A stretch of 5,790 nucleotides of DNA from VHBM01 sp052386635 (GTDB taxonomy: Archaea > Thermoproteota > Nitrososphaeria > Nitrososphaerales > Nitrosopumilaceae): assembly GCA_052386635.1 (NCBI GenBank), contig JBQTJY010000139.1, positions 1-5,790 of the forward strand. Direction: 5' to 3'. The stretch's first letter is position 1; each line of letters begins with the position of its first letter. Under the pieces are notes generated by a model. The model did no database searches and was not told where the DNA came from. It saw nothing but the letters and a program-made list of their open reading frames with translations. This document shows, in pieces, positions 1 through 5,372 of the stretch. The position numbers were made by a program, and so were the translations under genes.

Positions 1-957
1 ACGGCGGCGCTCAAGCCGGCAAGCGATACTCCAATCTCATCTTTCAAGTTTGTACAGGCAATTTACAAAAAACTACCAGCGGGTGCTATCAACTTTCTAA
101 CTGGTTCTGGAAGCGTTGTTGGAAAAACACTAATCGAAAGTCCACAAGTTGATGGAATTGTATTTACCGGATCACGAAACGTAGGACTATCAGGATTTAA
201 GAAATTTACAGAAAAAGAGGCAAAACCATTCATCGCAGAGATGGGAGGAAAAAATCCAGTAATTGTCACAGAGTCTGCAGACCTTGAAAAGGCAACAGAG
301 GGAGTATTGCGTGCAGCATTTGGCTATGGCGGCCAAAAATGTAGTGCATGCTCAAGAGTATATGTTCAAAAAAATGTGGCCGATGAATTTACTAAAAAAC
401 TCGTTGAAAAAACAAAAACAATCAAGGTTGGACTGCCATGGAAAAAAGATGTCTTTTTGGGCCCAGTAATTAATGAAGCTGCACTGGAAAAGTTTCAAGA
501 GGCTGTAGCTCACGCACAAAAAGACGGCGGACAGATACTGGCAGGAGGTATAATTCTAAAAGAAGGCGAACTAGACCATGGCTATTATGTAGCACCTACA
601 ATAGTAACAAGACTCCCAAAAAATCACAGACTCATAAAAGAAGAGTTGTTTTTGCCGTTTCTTTGCATAGAATCATACGACGACTTTGATGAAGCAATCA
701 AGCAAGCAAATGATATAGAGTATGGATTAACTGCAGGAGTTTTTAGCAATAACAAAGAGCAGCTTGAAAAATTCTTTGATAATATACAAGCTGGCGTTGT
801 TTATGCAAACAGGGCCTCTAGTGCTACAACTGCTGCACTTGTAGGCATTCAGCCATTTGTTGGCTGGAAAAATTCTGGCTCTTCAGGCAAGGGAGCAGGC
901 GGAGAAAGATACTTGCTTCAATTTTTGCGGGAACAAACTCAGACTCGATGTGACTGA
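1..957 (+). CDS. 1-pyrroline-5-carboxylate dehydrogenase (aldehyde dehydrogenase family), 5' end missing
   Basis: This enzyme oxidises glutamate semialdehyde, the open form of 1-pyrroline-5-carboxylate, to glutamate with NAD(P)+, the second step of proline breakdown in the cytoplasm. The frame is open from base 1, so 318 C-terminal residues are present; the family is usually about 510-540 long, so roughly the first 200 are outside the window. Visible ALDH landmarks, numbered from the first codon, are KPAS (6-9) and FTGS in the NAD-binding fold, the general-base Glu80 in EMGGKNP, the catalytic Cys114 in GQKCSACS, and an EELFLPF segment where most ALDHs have EEIFGPV. The C-terminal QPFVGWKNSGSSGKGAGG stretch followed by YLLQFLREQ is typical of P5C dehydrogenases rather than general ALDHs. 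The neighbouring convergent proline dehydrogenase supports the substrate. The ATG at 241 is internal, not a start. Confidence 0.93.
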   Translation, partial: TAALKPASDTPISSFKFVQAIYKKLPAGAINFLTGSGSVVGKTLIESPQVDGIVFTGSRNVGLSGFKKFTEKEAKPFIAEMGGKNPVIVTESADLEKATEGVLRAAFGYGGQKCSACSRVYVQKNVADEFTKKLVEKTKTIKVGLPWKKDVFLGPVINEAALEKFQEAVAHAQKDGGQILAGGIILKEGELDHGYYVAPTIVTRLPKNHRLIKEELFLPFLCIESYDDFDEAIKQANDIEYGLTAGVFSNNKEQLEKFFDNIQAGVVYANRASSATTAALVGIQPFVGWKNSGSSGKGAGGERYLLQFLREQTQTRCD

Positions 958-1811
958 ATAAAGGAGCTCCCAAGAAGCAAAATGTTTCGCTTTCTCTCCT
1001 TTAGCCTTCGAATAGAATAGGGAAGCCAATTGGTTCCATAGGGAATGTATTCAGAGACAGAAAATCCTTGTTTTACAAGTTCTGGTTTTAGCTCGTCTCT
1101 TATCCCCTTTAGCATCTGAAACTCAAACTGGCGTGGATATTTTTTTGAAAATGCAACTGCAGCATCTATCATCTTGCAGTCATGAGTTGCAATGCCAAAC
1201 TCGTTTCCTTTTTTAAAAAGCATTTTTGTAAGGTTTTGAAAATTTTCATCTACTTGAAGTTTTGATTTGTAGGCAATCCTGGCATTTTCCCTATACGCTC
1301 CTTTTACTAGTCTTATTTTTGCCCCGCGCTCAAGAAGATCAACTAGATCATTTTTTGTCCGCTTGAGGTTTGCCTGTAGCGCAATCCCTAGCCTTTCATA
1401 GCTGCTAAAGAGTTTGTGATAGACTTCTAATGTCTCATCTGTATGATCAGATGATTCCATATCTATCCACACAAACGAATTTGATAGTGAGGCAGTCTTT
1501 ATTATGGAACTAAAGTTTTTGATACATTCTTTTTTGCTCAGTAACAGTCCAACCTGGGTTGGTTTAACAGAAATACCTCCTTCAATTTTTGATTTTTTCA
1601 AAGACAAAAGAATTGTTTGATATTCACTTACAGTTTCTGCTATGATTTTTTTTGATGTATTGTATTCTCCTAGCTTGTTGATAATCACATTCATCTTTTT
1701 TTTGTAGGTCTGTCTTGCAGAGCTTAGCGCATTCTCTAATGTATCTCCTGCAATCCACTGCTTTGCAAAACCAAACAGGGCCTTTTCCATAATTCTTGTA
1801 ACAGATACCAT
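939..1811 (-). CDS. proline dehydrogenase (FAD-dependent, monofunctional)
   Basis: This flavoenzyme oxidises L-proline to 1-pyrroline-5-carboxylate and passes electrons to the quinone pool; it is the first step of the pathway completed by the convergent P5C dehydrogenase. At 290 residues it has the length of stand-alone ProDH and forms the (beta/alpha)8 barrel alone. Motifs in order are SVKPTQVGL (81-89), DMES (117-120), LQANLKRT (145-152), RLVKGAY (167-173), ATHD (208-211), EFQMLKGIR (230-238), and YIPYGTNWLPYSIRRLKER (255-273), which includes the paired arginines known to bind the substrate carboxylate. The first ATG at 1811 gives MVSVTRIMEKAL; an internal ATG at 1790 (MEKALFGFAK) is a credible alternative. 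Neither has a clear Shine-Dalgarno site, which fits a leaderless or short-leader transcript. The last 19 bases overlap the end of the opposing gene. Confidence 0.93.
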   Translation of the reverse strand: MVSVTRIMEKALFGFAKQWIAGDTLENALSSARQTYKKKMNVIINKLGEYNTSKKIIAETVSEYQTILLSLKKSKIEGGISVKPTQVGLLLSKKECIKNFSSIIKTASLSNSFVWIDMESSDHTDETLEVYHKLFSSYERLGIALQANLKRTKNDLVDLLERGAKIRLVKGAYRENARIAYKSKLQVDENFQNLTKMLFKKGNEFGIATHDCKMIDAAVAFSKKYPRQFEFQMLKGIRDELKPELVKQGFSVSEYIPYGTNWLPYSIRRLKERKRNILLLGSSFIQSHRV

Positions 1812-1852
1812 GGTAACAAGGAAAGGAAGGTGACAATTGAATTTTTATCAAG

Positions 1853-1862
1853 ACATATTTAG
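1853..1862 (+). promoter_or_regulatory. TATA-like box for the PUA-NAC transcript
   Basis: The element acatatttag is centred about 25-26 bases before the ATG at 1883, the spacing expected between an archaeal TATA box and its transcription start. This predicts a leaderless mRNA starting at or next to that ATG, and no Shine-Dalgarno site precedes it. The 71-base spacer 1812-1882 is divergent. On the minus strand the same element (ctaaatatgt), or the A-rich run at 1841-1850, could serve the proline dehydrogenase gene. The assignment rests on spacing and composition only. Confidence 0.45.
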
Positions 1863-1882
1863 AAACAAATTGTGCTAAAATC

Positions 1883-2359
1883 ATGGACCATGTACTAAAG
1901 CTGCAATATACAATAGATGCTTTGTTTGGAACTGGAGTTTCGCGTCATTTACCTAAAGAACTTGAAATTACATTTTCACGCAAGACAGGAAGAATTCGTG
2001 AAGTATATCATGACAAAAAACTTCTTTGCGTTTTGAGAATTGATGGTGGCCTTGCAATTTCGCCTTTTTTTGCCCAAATGCTTCTAAAAAGCAAGCGATT
2101 CAAGGAAAACTGCCTTGAAATCGATGAAGAATCAAAGCCTTTTGTCGAAGACGGAAAATCAGTTTTTTGCAAACACGTTGTGTGGTGTGGAAAAAACATC
2201 AGAATACAATCAGATGTTCCAGTTTTGTATAAAGACAAGGTAATAGCTGTTGGCAAAGCAGTCCTGCCATCTGAGCTAATCATGCAAATGAAAAGAGGCG
2301 TTGCAGTAAAAATCAGAGATAGTTTAAAAAGTCCGAAAGAGGGAACTGAAACATCATGA
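1883..2359 (+). CDS. PUA-domain RNA-binding protein
   Basis: The protein has 158 residues. The C-terminal half (about 92-146) reads as a PUA domain: FCKHVV, then NIRIQSDVPVLYKDKVIAVGKAVLPSE in two adjoining stretches, ending in the typical RGVAVKIR. PUA domains bind structured RNA and occur in pseudouridine synthases, tRNA-guanine transglycosylases and stand-alone archaeal proteins. The N-terminal part (about 1-80), with TGRIREVYHDKKLLCVLR and DGGLAISPFFAQMLL, resembles the domain that precedes PUA in archaeal archaeosine-type transglycosylases. No catalytic domain is present, so the protein is probably an RNA-binding factor for rRNA, tRNA or ribosome work; its target is unknown. Its stop overlaps the NAC start by 4 bases (ATGA), implying coupled translation. 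The ATG start fits the TATA-like box 26 bases upstream. Confidence 0.8.
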   Translation: MDHVLKLQYTIDALFGTGVSRHLPKELEITFSRKTGRIREVYHDKKLLCVLRIDGGLAISPFFAQMLLKSKRFKENCLEIDEESKPFVEDGKSVFCKHVVWCGKNIRIQSDVPVLYKDKVIAVGKAVLPSELIMQMKRGVAVKIRDSLKSPKEGTETS

Positions 2360-2697
2360 TGCGCGGCGGAAACCGTCAGATGCGAAGAATGCTAGACAAG
2401 ATGGGTCTTGACATGAACGAGATCCCAAACGTCCAAGAGGTCATAATAAAGACAGACAAAAAAGAAATAATCCTATCAAAGCCTGCAGTTACAGAAATGA
2501 AGGCAAAGGACAACTCTATTTTTCAAGTAGTTGCAAATGGAATCGAAGAACGGGAACTTGAAGTTCAAATATTTAGTGCCGAGGACATTCAGCTAGTTTG
2601 CCAGCAGGCAAATGTAAGCGAAGAGCAGGCAAAAAATGCGCTAGCAGAATCTAAAGGCGATCTTGCAAGGGCCATACTACTACTTACTACCAAATGA
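2356..2697 (+). CDS. nac: nascent polypeptide-associated complex protein (archaeal alpha-NAC)
   Basis: Archaeal NAC is a homodimer that binds the ribosome near the exit tunnel and contacts emerging nascent chains. The 113-residue length is normal for the family. The N-terminal stretch MRGGNRQMRRMLDKMG is rich in Arg, Lys and Met, matches the archaeal family pattern and is the likely ribosome contact. The NAC domain (about 18-62) contains NVQEVIIKTDKKEIIL and then the conserved IFQVVANG. A C-terminal UBA domain (about 74-111) contains SAEDIQLVCQQANVSEEQA and ends with GDLARAILLL. There are two tandem ATG codons, at 2356 and 2359; the first overlaps the TGA of the PUA gene, so either start gives translational coupling. 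Pairing with a PUA protein places both in ribosome-linked work. Confidence 0.95.
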   Translation: MMRGGNRQMRRMLDKMGLDMNEIPNVQEVIIKTDKKEIILSKPAVTEMKAKDNSIFQVVANGIEERELEVQIFSAEDIQLVCQQANVSEEQAKNALAESKGDLARAILLLTTK

Positions 2698-2701
2698 ATG
2701 A

Positions 2702-2709
2702 TTTAATTA
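2702..2709 (+). promoter_or_regulatory. possible TATA-like box ahead of the stalk-like gene
   Basis: The AT-only run tttaatta lies just after the NAC stop, centred about 28 bases before the TTG at 2734. That spacing would allow a leaderless transcript beginning near the TTG, in addition to read-through from the NAC promoter. Support is position and composition only. Confidence 0.3.
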
Positions 2710-2733
2710 TGGATTGGAGAAGTTGAAGCTAAA

Positions 2734-3069
2734 TTGAGCCAAGTCGAGACCTCAAAAGTTGATGTAATTATAAAGGCACTATCTGGCCTTGAAGACGACA
2801 TTGATTCGCTTAATACCAAACTAGCAGACATGAAAAAAAGCCTGCAAACAAAAACCCAAAAAGAAATTGACAGTCTTTTAGAGCAGGTAAGGCAGATGGC
2901 CACAAAAGAGGCAGAAAGAATAATCAACGAGGCACGGGACAAGGCAAAGGCCCAAGCACAACAGATCCTAAAATCAGGCGACTCTCAGGTTGAAAAGATG
3001 AAAAAGCAAATTGATGCCAAGTTTGATGAAGCAGTTGAGCATGTCGTGTCAACGATTCTCAAGGCATAA
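2734..3069 (+). CDS. coiled-coil protein, probable A/V-type ATP synthase peripheral stalk subunit (H/G-like)
   Basis: The 111-residue protein is almost entirely predicted coiled coil with no membrane segment. Residues about 12-50 alternate hydrophobic and charged positions (LSGLEDDIDSLNTKLADMKK). They are followed by an Ala/Glu/Lys-rich stretch, KEAERIINEARDKAKAQAQQI, in the style of archaeal AtpH and eukaryotic subunit G. The end, FDEAVEHVVSTILKA, resembles the C-terminus of that family. Such subunits form the stator linking the catalytic head to the membrane sector. No other ATP synthase gene is in the window, so a generic coiled-coil protein remains possible. There is no ATG in frame before the coding region; TTG at 2734 is the only conventional start after the stop at 2704-2706. 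The frame also reads sensibly from ATT at 2713 (IGEVEAK), so the true start is uncertain. Confidence 0.65.
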   Translation: MSQVETSKVDVIIKALSGLEDDIDSLNTKLADMKKSLQTKTQKEIDSLLEQVRQMATKEAERIINEARDKAKAQAQQILKSGDSQVEKMKKQIDAKFDEAVEHVVSTILKA

Positions 3070-3090
3070 ACCTAAATTCCGCATTTTTTC

Positions 3091-3753
3091 ATAAAAATTA
3101 TCGATCCGCTAATTCATACAAAAATTGGGATTGCAACGACCTATGGGAAACCTTATTTCAAGTTTGTAAAGGCACTCAAAACACTAAACCTTCAATATGA
3201 CTCGCTTTTGCCAGAAGAGATTACCACATATGATGGAAGCCTTGTTTTAACAACCGCAAAGGAAAGCCCTGAATCTTTTAGCAAGCCGCTCTTACATGAA
3301 GAAATTTGTGACAAAGACCCAACAGTAATTCGTGGGCTGCTAGTAAAGGAGCTTGATTTAGGCCTTGAAAAAGACGAGCTTGTAATTGGAATAGACCCAG
3401 GACAAAGAATTGGACTATCTGTATTTTACTATGGAAAAGAAATTGATAGCTCGATTTTTACCTCAGTTGATGAACTAGTATTGCATGTTGTGAATATTCT
3501 TGCTGAACTAAAGGCACAAAGAAAAATAGTAAAGGTTGGAAACGGGAACATGGGAATTGCAAGAAAAATTACAGAAATGCTAAATCTCAAGTTTTGCTCT
3601 CACTTTGAGCTAGAGTTTGTTGATGAACGAAAAACCTCACTTAAGATAAAAAATCAAAACCAGCGGGGAAAGCGAGACATGATGTCAGCAAAGTACATCA
3701 CCCAGCGCGAAGGATACAGACATCATATACTTCCATTATCAAGAACTGGTTAA
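3091..3753 (+). CDS. RuvC/YqgF-like RNase H-fold protein with an unusual start
   Basis: The C-terminal half looks like a RuvC/YqgF-family nuclease fold. In numbering from the TTG at 3208 it shows VIGIDPGQRIGLSVF with Asp63, then KVGNGNMG (109-116), FVDERKTS (137-144), and KRDMMSAKYITQREG with Asp157. The DER motif and the late Asp-xx-Ser-Ala correspond to YqgF motifs, so metal-dependent cleavage of structured RNA or DNA is plausible, but the substrate is unknown. The N-terminal part reads as a small alpha/beta unit: KIGIATTYGKPYFKFVKALK, then YDSLLPEEI. This stretch lies upstream of 3208, in a frame open back to the stop at 3073-3075 with no ATG, GTG or TTG. Candidate starts are ATA 3091, ATT 3097, ATC 3100 or ATT 3124; ATA 3091 is used here (220 residues). 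Starting at TTG 3208 gives 181 residues and discards the N-terminal unit. The gene follows the stalk-like gene by about 20 bases, probably on the same transcript. Confidence 0.7.
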   Translation: MKIIDPLIHTKIGIATTYGKPYFKFVKALKTLNLQYDSLLPEEITTYDGSLVLTTAKESPESFSKPLLHEEICDKDPTVIRGLLVKELDLGLEKDELVIGIDPGQRIGLSVFYYGKEIDSSIFTSVDELVLHVVNILAELKAQRKIVKVGNGNMGIARKITEMLNLKFCSHFELEFVDERKTSLKIKNQNQRGKRDMMSAKYITQREGYRHHILPLSRTG

Positions 3754-3756
3754 TTT

Positions 3757-3942
3757 TTACTTGTGTTCTTCACGTGCGTGGTGAAGGCGATCCTTTTCAT
3801 GGACAAATTCTTTTCCACACTTGCTACATTTTACTATAGTATGGTGATGAGTCTGTTTTGTGTGTGTAATAAGCTCATCATATTTTGAAAATTTTTCATT
3901 ACATTTTTCACATTTGTCTTTGTGTAGATGAAAAATATTCAT
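3757..3942 (-). CDS. small protein with two C2H2 zinc fingers
   Basis: From the ATG at 3942 the protein has 61 residues and consists of little more than two C2H2 fingers. Numbered from the TTG at 3951, finger one is C14-x2-C17-x12-H30-x4-H35 with Phe21 and Leu27 in the usual core positions. Finger two is C42-x2-C45-x12-H58-x4-H63 with Phe49 and Leu56. The fingers are joined by a short His-rich linker (HHTIVK). The protein is highly basic and probably binds DNA or RNA, possibly as a small transcription regulator; its target is unknown. Start choice: TTG at 3951 would add three residues, but the ATG at 3942 is preferred because it is a stronger codon. A TATA-like box at 3971-3980 lies at leaderless spacing. 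Its 3' end is 3 bases from the stop of the convergent nuclease-like gene. Confidence 0.8.
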   Translation of the reverse strand: MNIFHLHKDKCEKCNEKFSKYDELITHTKQTHHHTIVKCSKCGKEFVHEKDRLHHAREEHK

Positions 3943-3970
3943 TTTAATCAATACGTAGAAGGCTCGCTAT

Positions 3971-3980
3971 CTAATAAAGA
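3971..3980 (-). promoter_or_regulatory. TATA-like box for the zinc-finger gene
   Basis: Read on the minus strand the element is tctttattag. It is centred about 24-33 bases before the TTG at 3951 and the ATG at 3942, so the predicted transcript has little or no leader. No Shine-Dalgarno site is seen between the box and the start codon. Confidence 0.4.
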
Positions 3981-4095
3981 GGAGAGAATAAGTGGATTAC
4001 ATTAATTCAAAACGCAGGGAGAAAGTAATGGATCCGTAGAATTTCCTATAAAGTAATTTTAATTGTTATGGATTTTCTAATATGATCAAGTTAAG

Positions 4096-5100
4096 ATGGG
4101 CATAAAAATGGAAATAAGCAATATCAGAATCTTTAATGGAGTATCAGAACCTGTTATGTCAGGTAAAGTAAAACGTTCTGAAGTTTATTTTGATCTACCT
4201 ATAGGTATCCCGATACCAGAATTTGAAAATCAGAAAATTGTTTTAGATGCCTTTGAATGTTTAATCAGCATAACACATCAACACCCTCCACCAAAATCAC
4301 AATTAAGTTACGTCTTTAAAGGAAATACCTTCTTGGATAATGACCATTGGGGCAGATCACTTTTTACCAAAATAAAAATAGAATTTATCCATACTCCGCC
4401 AGTTGATTTTAATACAAACTTTAATGAAGAAATATTTGAGCGAGGTATTTTAGTCGTTAATCGATTGCTCAACGTTGTTCGTAGTTTAGTTACAGAGCAT
4501 TACGTAGTACAGCATATTATTAAAGAAGACATTGAAGGATTTCAAACGAAGCATTTTGACCTAAATGATGAGGAGATTGTAGGAGCAGGTGTTGTTGCTA
4601 CAACTAACGGATCATTGAAATTAATAGTTGGTGGTTTTAATGTTGATGATAATAAAAAAACTGAAATTTTTTCTATGTTGGAAAATAATATCACAATTCC
4701 AATTCATAGAGAGTTATTGAGGAATGCAAATGAATCGTTATTTTTAGAAAATTATCGAGTTGCTATAATTGAAGCAGAATCAGCAGTTGAAGTTTTAATT
4801 ATTACAATTCTACGACGTGGTTTTTTGAATGATGGAAAGACACCAGAAGATACAGACAAAATGTTACTAAGCACGGGTTTTAAAAACTTGAAAAATGATC
4901 ACTTAAAAAAATTTACACATTCAGATTTTACATCTACATCAATTCATGTTGATTGGGAAGAGAAATGTTATGAATTAAGGAATAAAGTTGTACATCAGGG
5001 AATGCCTGCTGATTATAATAAAACAAGAGAAGCGATAGAGTCAGCAACAAATGCCATTAATTTATTAGAAAAAATTTCAGCCATAACCAACGGTTTTTGA
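4096..5100 (+). CDS. HEPN-domain protein, putative RNase, accessory gene
   Basis: The protein has 334 residues. I do not recognise the N-terminal part (about 1-200); it looks like a mixed alpha/beta domain with no signal peptide or clear membrane segment. From about 203 it becomes helical (HRELLRNANESLFLENYRVAI, then EAESAVEVLIITIL). The terminal segment carries ELRNKVVHQG, in which R295-N-x3-H300 is the HEPN RNase motif. HEPN proteins with this motif are typically RNases in toxin-antitoxin, abortive infection and CRISPR-linked defence, so cleavage of cellular or viral RNA is a reasonable inference only. Leucine is written as TTA in 15 of 28 cases by my count, against 1 of 25 in the P5C dehydrogenase fragment, suggesting recent acquisition. 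The first ATG at 4096 is used; ATG 4108 (MEISNIRIF) is also possible. No Shine-Dalgarno site is evident, and weak TATA-like runs lie at 4045-4065. No antitoxin or partner gene adjoins it. Confidence 0.8.
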   Translation: MGIKMEISNIRIFNGVSEPVMSGKVKRSEVYFDLPIGIPIPEFENQKIVLDAFECLISITHQHPPPKSQLSYVFKGNTFLDNDHWGRSLFTKIKIEFIHTPPVDFNTNFNEEIFERGILVVNRLLNVVRSLVTEHYVVQHIIKEDIEGFQTKHFDLNDEEIVGAGVVATTNGSLKLIVGGFNVDDNKKTEIFSMLENNITIPIHRELLRNANESLFLENYRVAIIEAESAVEVLIITILRRGFLNDGKTPEDTDKMLLSTGFKNLKNDHLKKFTHSDFTSTSIHVDWEEKCYELRNKVVHQGMPADYNKTREAIESATNAINLLEKISAITNGF

Positions 5101-5115
5101 CAGAGAGAAAAACCG
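5091..5115 (+). repeat. inverted repeat over the HEPN gene stop codon
   Basis: cggttttt at 5091-5098 pairs exactly with aaaaaccg at 5108-5115, leaving a 9-base loop. The TGA stop of the HEPN gene spans the end of the left arm. The hairpin could mark the 3' end of the transcript or protect it from decay, but no T-run follows it, so it is not a convincing terminator. Five of the eight pairs are A-T. Confidence 0.45.
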
Positions 5116-5205
5116 ACGTCAAATTACCAGAACCAAAAATGATCATATTTTTAAACAACTTTCCAGGGTTTTGTGCCTAAACAGTTAAAATACGAAATTC
5201 GCAAA

Positions 5206-5259
5206 ATCAGGTAGATATTTATATCACTTGTCGAGTTTTTGTCAAAAAGATCACCTGAT
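5206..5259. repeat. inverted repeat atcaggt/acctgat around a symmetric TATA-like element
   Basis: atcaggt at 5206-5212 is matched by its exact complement acctgat at 5253-5259, 40 bases apart. Between them lies the nearly palindromic atatttatatc (5215-5225), which could act as a TATA box on either strand, and a ttttt-gtc-aaaaa mini-hairpin (5236-5248). This may be a promoter with paired operator sites or a small structured RNA, or chance in AT-rich spacer. No open frame of useful length follows at promoter distance. Confidence 0.3.
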
Positions 5260-5263
5260 CAAT

Positions 5264-5294
5264 ATAAATCAATAAAATTTTTTCAATAAATCAA
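5264..5294. repeat. 9-base direct repeat, 22-base period
   Basis: ataaatcaa occurs at 5264-5272 and again at 5286-5294. The 22-base period equals about two turns of the helix, as for paired binding sites of a dimeric regulator. The surrounding DNA is extremely A+T rich, so chance is a serious alternative. The repeat lies 30-60 bases upstream of the promoter of the next gene. Confidence 0.3.
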
Positions 5295-5323
5295 AATAAA
5301 ACATACAGAAATTTCCGATCCAT

Positions 5324-5333
5324 CCTTAAATAG
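5324..5333 (+). promoter_or_regulatory. TATA-like box for the small zinc-binding protein
   Basis: The element ccttaaatag is centred about 44 bases before the ATG at 5373. It predicts a transcription start near 5354 and a leader of about 18-20 bases. That leader contains aggaagtga (5359-5367), which matches the archaeal Shine-Dalgarno consensus aggaggtga at all but one base and sits about 5-8 bases before the start. A real Shine-Dalgarno site is unusual in this window and supports this start codon. Confidence 0.5.
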
Positions 5334-5372
5334 ATATGAACCCTATAATATGTTCCCAAGGAAGTGAAATGA

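Noticed and set aside
63..269. 68-residue open frame on the minus strand inside the P5C dehydrogenase gene
   Set aside because: It lies wholly within a gene with clear ALDH motifs, and its translation shows no recognisable domain.
263..469. 68-residue plus-strand frame inside the P5C dehydrogenase gene
   Set aside because: Shifted-frame shadow of the ALDH coding sequence; the translation is low-complexity Gln/Lys-rich.
1624..1884. 86-residue minus-strand frame extending past the proline dehydrogenase start
   Set aside because: It overlaps the conserved ProDH N-terminus in another frame and has no family resemblance; the extension crosses the divergent promoter spacer.
2008..2283. 91-residue minus-strand frame opposite the PUA gene
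   Set aside because: Shadow of the PUA coding sequence without motifs.
2703..2942. 79-residue hydrophobic minus-strand frame opposite the coiled-coil gene
   Set aside because: Antisense of a Glu/Lys-rich coiled coil naturally reads as Ser/Leu/Phe-rich; no independent support.
5249..5260. gatcacctgatc resembling the 3' end of 16S rRNA, or on the minus strand a Shine-Dalgarno site
   Set aside because: No rRNA sequence continues around it, and on the minus strand the nearest start gives only a seven-codon frame.
4028..5323. Short matching words flanking the HEPN gene (atggatc near 4028, gatccat near 5317, and gaatttcc/gaaatttcc nearby) as possible insertion-site repeats
   Set aside because: The words match in mixed orientation and order, are only 7-8 bases long in AT-rich DNA, and no transposase or integrase is present.
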